This document shows positions 24,479 to 35,692 of a stretch of DNA of 64,000 nucleotides, piece after piece. How positions within the stretch are numbered: the first letter of the stretch is position 1; each line of letters begins with the position of its first letter. The stretch comes from Drechslerella dactyloides. Lineage: Eukaryota > Ascomycota > Orbiliomycetes > Orbiliales > Orbiliaceae. The notes beneath the pieces were generated by a model that saw only the letters and a program-made list of their open reading frames with translations, was not told where the DNA came from and made no database searches. Location of the stretch: contig JAGTWJ010000007.1 of assembly GCA_020064725.1 (NCBI GenBank), positions 744,001-808,000 of the forward strand, in the 5' to 3' direction. The translations under genes and the position numbers were made by a program.

Positions 24479-26370
24479 ACGTCAATGATAAGCAAACGGA
24501 TCAGACAAGCGAGCGGATCACCTTACTATACTTATATACCCACTATTTTTCCTATACCTTATATCTCTATAATTACTACAATATCTGTTTTTATAACCAA
24601 ATTTAAAATTTTTTTAATTATTGAAACTATAAAAAAAAACCAAGAATTAAATATTTAAACTATTATTAAATATTATAATATCCTTTATACTATCTTAGTT
24701 TATTAATATAATGGCTACTTTTCATAATATAATAATATCCCTAAATCATAAAATTTTATAAAATTAAAAAAAAATATTATTATTTAATATATATTTAAAT
24801 TATATATATAGTTTTTTCATTCTAAACTAAATAATATAAAAGATATAGTTAATTAGCTATTATTAATATATAACAACAATAATATATAATATATTAGTAA
24901 AAAATAGGTTAATAACTTTATTAAACACTATCTAAAATTATAAATATATTTATCTAAAAAATATAACTACCAGCAAACAAAATATAAAAATCCTATACTT
25001 ATCAACAAATAATTTTAGTTAATAAAGATTATAAAAACTAAATATAATATTATAAACAATAATATCTATAATTTTAACAAAACTAGCTTTACAATAAATA
25101 TAATATCTATAACTATTATTATTATAAATATTAAAATATATAATAAAACTAAACTAATATAGCTTAGGAATTACAAATAAATAACAATTATTTAAAAAAT
25201 AAATATAAAAAATTAAATAATACTATTATTTATTATTTTTATTAGACAACACCACTTAGCTAGTTAGTATATAACAACAAAACTACCAATAAATTAAGTT
25301 ATTATATTTTTTAATAACAATTAGATAATAAACAAACTTATTTTATAATAATTAAAACACTTTAATAAGTTTATAATATAATATTATATTTCAAACTACC
25401 AACTATTAATCCTAAATAGTTATAAAAACTATTATTTTATTATTTTTAAACTATATTACCAAAAATATAAGATTATTATAATCTACATACTACTATATTT
25501 ATTATATATTTTTTAGCCACTAGATATTAATTGTTTTAAATTATTAAAATAAATATATAATTATAAAATAGAAAGTTTAATATATATATATATTAATTAT
25601 ATCTCTAAACTAGAATTTTTTACTAAGTTTTATAAAACATTTACTATTATAATAATATTTAAAAACATACACAGCAGCTTTACTAAAACTAGTATTATAC
25701 TTTATAACTTTAATAAAATTTTATCAAAACTAAATATATAGTTATTAATAGTTATTCTAGTAAATTTATATTTAAATATTATAAATATAATAGCTACTTA
25801 AACTACAAAAATATTATTAAATTTATTAAAAACTAATTTATAAATAAATTTAATCAAAAACCAGATTATCTAATACCAGAATAGTTTTCTTATATTATTA
25901 TTAGCAATTATAGACTAATTATCTAAAAAAATATAAACTATAATATATTAATTAATATTTATATATATAGAAAACACAATATTACATTCTACTAATAAAA
26001 CATTAAATAAACAGCAACAAACAAAAAAACAGCATATATAATATAAAAATATATTCACTATACACTAAATAAATAATATACTAAATTAAAACACTATAAA
26101 TAAATAATATAAACAAATAAAACCAAAAAACTATTAAAACAATATATAATTAAAAAAAAACTTTAAAAAAATATTATACTACAATTAATACAGTAAAACT
26201 AAACATAATATTTAAATATATTAAAAAATATCTTAAATATATAAATAAACTATTTAGTATATATCTAACCCAAAGCTATAATATTATAGTAATAAAATCA
26301 ATATTTTCATTAAAATGGGGTAGTAAGGTGATCCACTCACTTATCTGATCCATTCACTTATCATTGACAT
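24479..26370 (+). mobile_element. Fot1/pogo-like transposon, 1,892 bp, dead
   Basis: TA flanks at 24,477-24,478 and 26,371-26,372. Left TIR ACGTCAATGATAAGCAAACG with tandem words AAGCAAACGGATC / AAGCGAGCGGATC, the same subfamily as the element at 15,683. Its right TIR carries several C-to-T type changes and the tip is mutated (ACAT for ACGT). The transposase start is near 24,583; the coding region is A-rich on the plus strand and full of stops. It splits the integrase region of gypsy copy B. Confidence 0.9.
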
Positions 26371-27394
26371 TAGATATTTAAAAATCAAAAAAATATAAGA
26401 ATTTATTATATAACAATACTTTTAGCCTAAAATAAGATAATAAATTAAATAATATATTAAAATATATAATCTATATCTATGAAATAAATTAACAAAATAT
26501 ATATTATATAGATATCTATAACCTAATAAAATATTTGGTAAACTATTTTAAATTATAATTTATGATTTTATATAAAGATTATCCTATTTAAAAGATTCTT
26601 TAACAAACCAAATCTATAATAAAATTTTAATTATTATTTATAGACTTACTAAGATTATTATCTTAAAACCCTAGAATAATTTTTAAAAAACAGAATAATT
26701 TTTAATAATCTATAACAGACAAGTATTCAGCCAATATAGATTATAAAAAAAATATATCTATAATAAAGACCCTTTTTTTAATAATAAATATTAAAAATAT
26801 ATTATAAATATCTTAAATATTAAATTTAATATAATAATAAAAAAAAAAGCTTAAATTAACAAAATATCAGAATAAATAATTTAAATAATAAAAATTTATT
26901 TTAAATTATTTTTAAATTATATATAAAACAACTAGATAAAATTATTATTTATGATAGAACTTACCTATAATTTATTAAAATATTTAATTATAAATTATAT
27001 ATTTTATAAGGTATTATGAGGTTAAAACCTATAAATTATATAATCAGTTTTATTTATAAAAGAAGAAATATCTAGTGCAAAAGAACATTCTAAATCTATA
27101 AATAAATTTTATAAATATTTAAAAAATAATTTGGATTTTATAGTCTAAACTATGTTCTATTATTATAATAAAAAAAGAACAAAAGTATCTTTTTTAAAAA
27201 AAAAAAAAAAAATATACTTACTTACAAAAAATATTAAAATAAAAAAATTTAATTAAAAATTTAATTTTTAAAAATTTAGATTATATACTATAACTAAAAA
27301 ACTAAATAAATATCTTTTTAAATTTTATATTTTTAAAAATTTTAAAATTTATAAAACATTTTATATTACTTTATTTAAACCTATATCTAATAGA

Positions 27395-27610
27395 CTCAAG
27401 AAAGAAATAGATAATCTAAAAATTAAAAAAAATAATTATAATAAATATAAAGTTGAAAAAATCTTAAATTATAGAAATAACCCAAAAATATTAGCTAATA
27501 AATTCCTAATTAAATAAAAAGATTATTTATTAAAAAAAGATTTATAACAACTAAAAGATAATATTTTATTAGAATTTATTAGATAATATTTTAATAGACT
27601 TAATACTTAC
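27395..27610 (+). pseudogene. Integrase C-terminus and chromodomain relic of gypsy copy B
   Basis: Reading through stops gives FYITLFKPISNRLKKE, the VFHVSLLKP-type end of a gypsy integrase, then KVEKILNYRNNPKILANKFL, IK*KDYLLKKDL and LKDNILLEF. This matches the chromodomain pattern (Y-EVEKIL, L-KWKGY, WEP, NL...LL-EF), with the tryptophan codon of the KW pair now a stop. It places the element in the chromoviruses, the gypsy branch that includes Tf1, MAGGY and sushi. Confidence 0.75.
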
Positions 27611-28925
27611 TAAACAAAGCAAAACCCACTACCACAATAATCCCAAAAAAAACCTAGGAAAAACATTAGAAATACAAAAAACTAATAATAATTATATAAT
27701 TATACTAAACAAATTTATCTTATCTTAGAATTATATTCTCTAATATTAAAATTATTATTGGATATAAGAAATTTATATATATATAAAACTTACTCCTTTC
27801 TAAGGTATAAATTAATTTATTTATAACTTTACAAATATCATCTTGGTAATAAGAAATCTTGTTTAAAGTATTGACATTCACCCAAGTTTTAAAATAAAAA
27901 CACAGTATAACTAGTTTAAAAGTTAGTATCCTTTAACAATTAAAATAGATAAGATATATTGTTATTATAATAAAAAAATAAAGAAAATAAAAACTATAAA
28001 AAAATAAAAAGAATAAAATCATAAAAATAATAAATTTATTTATTTTATTTTTTTTTATATAATAGAATTTTATAAAATGATTCTTAAAATTACATATATA
28101 ATACAATATAACTTAGTATTAATTATATTTAATAATATATAAATATTAGAAAAATGTTATGTTAAATATTAAAACTTATATTATTATTATTTAAAAAGGT
28201 TTTGAAATTAAAGTCTTTTTCTAAGATTTTTAAAAGATTAATACTAAATTTTTTTTTAAAGATTTCTGCCTTCTTAATAGAAGTCTCTTTCTTGGAGAAA
28301 ATAATCTTTGTTTTTGTACTAACTAAATTAACCTCCTTATACAAATAAGCAACTTTTGTTTAAGCTTAAATAATCTTAATAAAAAAAAAAAGTTTAATTA
28401 TTTTTAATCTATTTAAATTCTTCCTACTTAATATCTAATTAACAAAGAATTTACTCTACTATAATAAAATTAGTATTTGTTAGTTTTAATCCAAACAAAA
28501 ATCAAAAGATTTATTTGGATCAACAAAAATATAGCTATAATCTTAATAAACACAATTACTATATTTGTTATTTAAATAAAGAAAAACTAGATAAAAAAAA
28601 TTATATTTCTCATAAAACTTACAAATAATTTAAAAACACAAACCTTAATTTTTAATTTAATATATTTATTCTAAATAATATTTATAAAAAGACTTCTTTT
28701 GATAATTAACAAACATACTAAGATAATAAATAAAAAAAAGATACATTATATAAAAAATAATTTATAGAAAAAAAAGAAACTTAATACCACCTAAATATTA
28801 AAATCTTATATTATATTTAATTATTTAATTTTATTATATATAAAAACCTATACTGTTTTATTTTATACTATTTATATCTACACCAAAATTAGTATACTGC
28901 TAAATTCTTATAAAAAAGAAAATAA
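27611..28925. other. AT-rich 3' part of copy B without recognisable coding
   Basis: About 1.3 kb between the chromodomain relic and LTR B. Only short frames remain, such as a lysine-rich minus-strand one at 28,162-28,344 that looks like a by-product of A/T enrichment. I see no transposon ends in it. Confidence 0.5.
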
Positions 28926-29553
28926 TATTATAAAATAATAATACAATATCTGAATAATCTATATAAACTTAGTTTCTATATAGATATTTTTCCTATATAA
29001 TATATAAAGTAATAATATATTTATATATCTTATAAAATAAATTCTTATATTAGATATATATTTATATAAGTTTATCTTATATAGAACCCAGAATTATATA
29101 AAATATATTATTATATAAAAAAATAACCTATATTATATTTTTTTTAATATGGATTTAGTATAAAGATTATCATAATAATTTATAATATATAATATATTTT
29201 CTACTTCTGTTTTTTAAAAAACTAGGAATAAAAAGCAAATAATACCTAAGAATAAAAAATATAATATATTAATATATTTTTATTATCCTATATATTAAAT
29301 ATTATATATTTAATTAGTCTATTTTACTAATTAATTAATAACTTTTTTTAAAAATTTTATTAATCAATACCTAAATTATAATATTTTAATAGTTAGTTTA
29401 TTTATTATTATTATTATATATTCTATTCTAATAGTTATTATTGTACTTGATATATACTTATCTTCCTTATTAAGAAACCTGTACAGTAGTGACTGAGAGT
29501 CAGGGACTTCAGAGTGAAGTGCGTTCCACCCGGTCTCGGGCGGAAGTGTAACA
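28926..29553 (+). repeat. 3' LTR of gypsy copy B, inserted in a histidine kinase gene
   Basis: 628 bp. The start is fully mutated (TATTATAAAATAATAATACA in place of TGTTATGGAATAACAGCGCA), but the last 80 bp or so are almost unmutated and end CGGAAGTGTAACA, matching the fragments ending at 40,288 and 52,519. The flanks (AATAA left, GTTTC right) are not a target duplication, so this is the right end of a full element rather than a solo LTR. Host coding sequence begins at the next base. Confidence 0.88.
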
Positions 29554-31916
29554 GTTTCTTGCTATGTCTATTGTCTTTTCTAGCTTCTTTAACATCTTAA
29601 TACTAAGTTGCTGATTGATTAGGTTATCCTCTATTAAAAATATAATGTTGCTGGTCTCCTGTACCTCTGGTGGGATCTCTGATGTTGGATTTTGTACCAA
29701 CTAATTTAGTACTGCTATGATACTCTTTAGCTCCTTTAGTGCTGGGTTATCCATAATGCTTATTCTTTTTTCTTATAATAGTTCTATCCTGTCTATCACC
29801 AACTGTTTGATTAATAAATTGTTTATATAAATTGGCTTTTTCAACAACACTATATGTTCTAGATTCCTTAGTTTTCTTATATTCTTATTTTTATACAAGA
29901 TAAACCACCACATCTCCCCTTTATTTATAATAATCTCCAAAATAATCTGTAATATAAAATATTTAATATCTATAATAATCCTCTCTATTTCTTTTAATCT
30001 ATCAATATAGTGCATCAGATTTATGGTTGTAACTATAAAATGTGTTGAAAATACCCATTATATAACCATATTACCCCTTTTACTCCTCAACTATACTGTA
30101 ACTTTAATCTTGTATTATACCACCAGCCACATATAATATATATTCAATAAACCTAGAAGCACAACCATAAACTCTAACCCCTTTCCTTTCTTACTTTTTA
30201 ATATAATCCACCCATTTATTTTTGCTACAAGCTGTCTACATATCGCCAGTCTTAATTTAATTCTGAAATGTTTCTGTATTAAATCTATATCTATTTGTCT
30301 AAATGGTTTAAACATAATCTTTTGATTTGTTGGTGAAATGCCTACTTCAGTATTGCTAACAGATATATAGAATAAATACTTATTTGTGTATATCTATAGT
30401 CTAATAAGAATATGTCTTTGTGTAGTAAACTTCGTCATATTTCTTATTAGGTTCATAAGTATCCTTAAAAAATATATTTTATTAATGTAAAAAATGTCTA
30501 GTATATCTCAGTTTATTATTAATATAATATCAATACCCAAAATATTCAAGATCTTTATCATACATATTTGCAACAGAAAGAATACTAAATCCTTTATTTG
30601 AATTTCTAATATTGATATGGTGGTGTCTAAGTGGCCATTTTCTAGAAATATAAAATCAAATACATTCTTTATAATTAAATCTAAAACATAACAGTTAGTC
30701 TATATAGATTTTATAAAACCCATTTACTCCTCATTCAGCAATATTAAGGTTAATAGATCAATAAATTTGGTGATAATATATAAGAGGATACATAGTTTAT
30801 AACTAATAATGGATATAAATTTGGTTTTGGTTTTGTTGTTGCGTTTGGTGGCTTTTTTTTTAGGGATGGTTTTCTAGAGTTTTTGTTTTGTTACAATTAT
30901 TTTGGTAAGATGGTCTTGGGATTGGGTTATTGTGTGGGTTAAGACCATGTAGGATATTAAATAGTTTATGATTGTGACAAATGCGATGCTTAGTGGTAGA
31001 ACAATGGGGATGGTGCCTTGATCCCATGGTGGTGGCCGGGTGGTGTAGAACGTGGCAGCCTATATGCTAGTCCAATGCGTGAGGTTGATACCAATCGCCA
31101 CAACAGTTACAAAGGCAATTTAGCTGCTACCATCAGATTTATTGGGAAAGAAGATTAATGTTATTATGGAGACAACATAAGCTATCACAACAGAAAAGAA
31201 GATAATAAAATGATTCTATTGGACTGTGCTGTTAAATTACATAGCTTGTATACCAATGTAATGTATGGTGTAGATACTCAGGCTCATCAATGCTCTGATA
31301 ATAAAAACTTGGAGATTTAGTCTTTGCTGTAAGTGATGGATGATCTGAATAGGAAGGGGAGCACTGTTGTTGTGAATGTCCCATGAAAATGGTGTAGTAT
31401 TAGGGTTGAGCAGCGTCCTGATCCCCGAAGTTGAGCTCTCGTACTCAGGCGTATCAATTGGCTTTTGTGCCGAATCGATCCCGTTTATTGTTAAAACTCC
31501 GTTGATAGTCGCCCCGTGCTTGGACACGCTATTATTATTCGAGATTGGAAAGTACATATCCCTTCCCCTTCACTTCTTAATCCAGATGTTGCTTGTGAGG
31601 CCACCAAGCATACCTACAATAACAACAATAGCCAAAAATATCATCATCGGTAGGTTAAAGTCAATGGGGATGCTAATGTCGAGGGTAATCATGGTGACGA
31701 AATAGAAAGCCCATATCACACAGCTGCTAAATTCCACGGTGGTAAGGACCACCCAGCTAACACGGTGGGGGTCCACATTGACCAGCAGCATTGGATGTAG
31801 AGTTGGGTTGCTGTGTAGGCCCCGAGCAAGCTAACAAAGAAGGAGAGAACAATAAGCCAGGACTACCAGTGCTTCTCAAGGATATAGACCTCCAGTAAGG
31901 AGCCGTCACCAGGCAT
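29554..31916 (-). pseudogene. MHYT-domain hybrid histidine kinase, truncated and RIP-eroded
   Basis: Membrane sensor kinase on the minus strand from the ATG at 31,916 (MPGDGSLLEVYILEKHW, then a stop). N-terminal membrane helices follow (WLIVLSFFVSLLGAYTATQL), with MHYT-type repeats YTIHYIGIQAM (near 31,240) and LTHWISI (near 31,080). The kinase H-box reads FISIISYKLCILL (30,782-30,830); the usual phospho-accepting His is Tyr. The N-box is LRILMNLIRNMTKFT, the F-box FKPFRQID and the G2-box RLAICRQLV (30,190-30,310). The receiver begins IIFLIEDNLINQQLSIKML but is cut by LTR B before the phospho-accepting Asp. Stops and A/T content increase towards the LTR end. Non-functional. Confidence 0.85.
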
Positions 31917-33232
31917 CACATAAAGATTATAAAGCAAGATCAGAGTATGTTGAGTCACGTTCAGATCTATTTAATCTGTAATATTTGGTTTTGCTGATGA
32001 ATTAAATGTAGACCGAACAATGTGCAAGGCATAGCAGACGAGGGCCTCTTAGCAAGCCGACATCAAAAGGGATATTTTTAGATTCAAAGATATCTAGATA
32101 TTAGTATTGATGTCCTCTCCTCCCGCCTACGCTGCAGAGTTACTGTATTTGTTCGGTAATCCAGGAATTACCAAATGTTTTGTTCAGGTGGAACAAAAGT
32201 AGAAAATAAAATCCATTAGCAGCTGTCACTTTTCCTAGCTAGTAAGAAGAGAGTCCAGGCTGCACATGAGATGTTCTTTGCAGAAGGCTTTCGATCCCAC
32301 ATCCTGGTTGCCCAGTGCACGTGAGTGGACTCCATTCTTGCTGCCACTCTCAGGTCTCTGGAAATTGAAGACTTTGCAGAAATTCGCTCAGCAAAAGTGA
32401 AGCACTCAAAGCGAGACGGAACTCAATAGCTCATGCAAGGTCCTTATTTCGCCTAGTGCGGCCTGAGACACAGCATATCGCTTCGCACCAATTCTTTTCT
32501 GCACAGTTGTCACGGAACTTACCGCTGGAGGATGCTTCCATTTCACCTCTAGGTATAGGCAATCGTTCATCGCATCATTTGCAAGTACAATTTTTATAAA
32601 CTATCATGGCAAGTTCCGGTGGCTGAGAAAAGTGGTTTACATCCACTGAATGCAATCATATATTATAGGGCATTTCATTTGAATGCAAGGTACTAGAGCC
32701 CAGCTTTTGTTTCGGAAGTCATTGTCTCCGAAGCCAGCTTGATAAGGTATTATTGCTATATCTGGCGGGAACCTCCGCTGTAGGACTTGACTACGGCTGA
32801 TGGGGTGAGTTCTACTTCCGGCTCCTGCGTGGGCTCCTTATTCGACAGAATGAATACAGTTTCAAGACAACCAATAGATGTTTCTCTATTCACGGAGACA
32901 ACTAATATATTGCAGATGTCAGGGTCACGATTTATGTATAGATGCGCTTATAATCAAATTTTATCGGGAGTCGCAGATTCGTTGACCTGAAGCCGGTTTT
33001 ACACATTCTCAGGATCTTCTGTTTCTCTTAATGTTATAATCCGTGGCCCGTGGCTGGAGACGGACTCCGTCGTTACTATTCAGTTAAACAAAATTCTTGT
33101 CAATATTTCTTTATCATTTCGAAGAAACCTGTAACGAGGACGCAATGATATACTCAACAAATTCCTCTCTACAGTCCACCAGTCGATCCCTGTTCGAGCT
33201 ACTCATTAACCTAATTATTCATGAAATAGGTA
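31917..33232. other. Region between the histidine kinase relic and the pogo element
   Basis: About 1.3 kb of normal-composition DNA. It should hold the promoter of the dead kinase. Small frames (for example 32,787-32,990) show no family resemblance. Nothing else recognised. Confidence 0.5.
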
Positions 33233-35089
33233 ACGTTATGCTGTATGAAGCGAGCTGTTGCATGTAAACGAGCCACTAATCTCCCGAATCCCCCTAATCC
33301 CCCTTCCTCCGGATAATGCTCTACCTTCCCAATTATCTATCTACATGCCCAAAATGCGGCTAGAATCGAATGCAGATTATGAAAAAAGAATATTAAACAC
33401 TATCGAGGACTGGGAGGATATACCGGAGCTATTACTGAATGCCGCTGCTCACAGCCATGGCATACCGCCATCAACACTGAAACACCGCGTTAACAGGTGA
33501 CATGCACGCCTACAACGTCCCAGAAGGATCCCACAACAGGCATTAACACTGTATCAGGAGGATATAATCTCTAAGTAGATTATTTGTTTGTACAGCTGGG
33601 GCTATCCACCACGTTATGATCTTATTAGAAGCATGGCCGACACTCTTGCAGGTAGGTAGCTAAATCGCAATTGGGTTACTAGGTTCCTTAAGTGTAGACC
33701 CGAATTAACTGCAATAATATTCCTACACTCAAAAACAAATGTGGGTGTGCTATGGATTTACATATCATTATCAACTTCTTTGCAAAATACTATTAGATTA
33801 TCCAGAAACACAATATTCTCCCCTAAAATATATAGAATATAGATAAAACTAACTTTATGATAAGGTATACAGCAAAGGCAAAAGTGGTGCTATCTTTATC
33901 TAAAAAGTATGAAAAATTTATGTTTCATAACAGCAACCATAAAAACATTACTATGGTTGAATGCGGGTCTATGCTTGAAGAATTTTGTTTTCCAATGGTT
34001 ATATTTGCTGCTAAAACTTAGAGGCTGGAGTGGTATTGGGATAATCTAGATCTTACTGGTTGGTAGTGGGCAACATTCAATAAGGGACAATTGAATGCAG
34101 ATTTAGCAGTTACCTGGCTGAAATACTGCTTTCATCCCAAATCCTATAAAATAAGTAGTAACAAACAGCAATTGTTACTACTCGACAGTCATGGTAGCCA
34201 TATCTCTGTTACCTTTATTGATTTCTGCCTCAAAAATCGAATTACCGTGCTCTGCCTTCCAGCTTACAGTACACATATTCTCCAACCACTCGATCTAGGT
34301 GCTTTCGCCCCCTATAAACGTGCCTATGCCCGTATAATTGATCGCTTTTGCCGGATTGGCGGTACTGGGATTGGGAAACGAGATTTCATCAATATGATCC
34401 CTAAGGCACGAGCTGAGGCACTTACCAAGCGAAACATGAAGGCAGGATATAAGCAAGCAGGTCTCTCGCCATGAGATCCTTTGCCTGTATTAGAGAAGAT
34501 CCCTCAATTCAAGCCAAAAGACCATACAAAAGCGCTATCATCCTTTATACCGACAAAGCAGCTAATGGCACTGAAGACCACCAACAATATCCCTCAGACG
34601 CCAGCTAGCGCACCTGCCCTCAATGCCCTCGTTCACGACATAAACGACGCTATTGGGCACCAGCTTACCACACCACTCCGAACCAAATTCGACAAGATTA
34701 TTAAGGTTACTGCTATTTCATATGCAACAGAGGCTATCTTGCTGAAAACGAATCGGGACCTTTGTGCACAGATAACACGTGCACGTAATGTGAAGGAGGC
34801 AGCACCAATGACGTACGTCACTCGTGCACGCGTGCTAGGTGACGATGAAAAGCATCGGTTGGTAGCGGCAGCGAAGGAGAGGGCAGAGAAGAAGGAAGCC
34901 GCTAAAATACGCAAGGCATTACGTGAGGGACAAACCACTATTATTATCGATTAGATATACTCATTACTATGTAAATGCTATACAATTTACTATATCTAAT
35001 TGCTATTTATGATGCTGAAATACTCTTTTTTGGTTGGTGTATTGGGTGGCTCGTTGACCTGCAACAGCTCGCTACCTGCAGCATAACGT
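33233..35089 (+). mobile_element. Pogo/Tigger-like DNA transposon, 1,857 bp, complete ends, dead
   Basis: TIRs of about 45 bp: left ACGTTATGCTGTATGAAGCG, right (reverse complement) ACGTTATGCTGCAGGTAGCG. TA flanks are at 33,231-33,232 and 35,090-35,091. The TIR again holds two related words, GAAGCGAGCTGT and AAACGAGCC. In contrast to the four elements in the AT-rich block, composition is normal and only scattered stops interrupt the transposase, so RIP damage is light. Confidence 0.92.
33345..34954 (+). pseudogene. Pogo-type transposase (Psq HTH + DDE superfamily), interrupted
   Basis: Starts MPKMRLESNADYEKRI at 33,345 with a Psq-type helix-turn-helix (LLLNAAAHSHGIPPSTLKHR). Stops follow at HRVNR*, ISK* and AGR*, then a disrupted middle. 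The DDE core is clear in 34,091-34,474: LLLLDSHGSH (second catalytic Asp) and LQPLDLGAFAPYKRAY (third acidic position). A TGA follows the sequence AGLSP, after which the C-terminal part (34,481-34,954) runs open to QTTIIID. The first catalytic Asp lies in the damaged section. Several stops can be explained by CAG/CGA to TAG/TGA changes. The protein would have been about 535 residues. Confidence 0.87.
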
Positions 35090-35091
35090 TA

Positions 35092-35692
35092 TATCTCTTC
35101 GGTATTGAGCTCCGATTTGGTATAATGAACAGTCTTATCTATTGTCCCGAAATTCTCAAAGAGTTGGCGCCGTTACACAATTGTGGTCCACTACTGATTT
35201 GAGCGCTAGCGTACATCCTTGGTCGGCAGAAGGATGGCCCATCTTATTCAAATTGCGGGGTCGAACAACAACACAATGTGCAGATTACCATTCAAGAACG
35301 AACGGGCGCGATACCCGCAATATCCCTGCCGTTCTCGTTCCCGTCGGTTCAGATGACCTAATCTAACCAAAGAGAATTAATTTTACACTGTCGCCTCACG
35401 GCCATAACTAGCATCTATATTTATATATCAAGAGTAATACGCTCTGTAATAGCCACCAAAAAATAACACAGGGGTTGACAATGGGTCCCTCTGGAAAGTT
35501 TGTGCCAGCAGCTTAGTATATATAATCTCGCTGTGGGTAGTTTTTCTTGCTTGGCGAGATATTACACTTTTTCTTGAAATCCTTACAAGGAAGGAATCTC
35601 GGCCAACCGATCGCGTTCTCGATACCAAAATACAACCCCTGTAATATGGTATTTGATCACCCGAAGAGACTATATTGATATCAACTAGACCT
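35092..35692. other. Intergenic and probable promoter region of the methyltransferase
   Basis: 600 bp between the pogo element and the methyltransferase start. No coding signal I trust; nothing else recognised. Confidence 0.5.

Larger units (their letters stand above)
18019..28925 (+). mobile_element. Internal region of gypsy chromovirus copy B, nested with five other elements
   Basis: Starts at the position equivalent to about 62,072 of copy C, where copy Q inserted, and runs to the 3' LTR at 28,926. Removing the foldback (18,879-19,948), two pogo elements (20,590-22,481 and 24,479-26,370) and the mini-LTR element (23,717-24,235) leaves a collinear gypsy internal region: late gag, reverse transcriptase, RNase H, integrase and chromodomain, then about 1.2 kb of unassigned AT-rich 3' DNA. 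The 5' LTR and the leader/gag part of B are missing, replaced by Q and the rearranged foldback junction. Confidence 0.75.

Noticed and set aside
3600..29500. AT-rich block as a mitochondrial insertion, centromere or foreign DNA
   Set aside because: Gypsy pol motifs, LTRs and pogo elements with G:C to A:T changes explain the composition; no mitochondrial genes or tandem satellite arrays are seen.
28926..29553. LTR B as a solo LTR
   Set aside because: Flanking 5-bp sequences differ, and gypsy internal sequence with a chromodomain relic continues to its left, so it is the 3' LTR of a larger copy.
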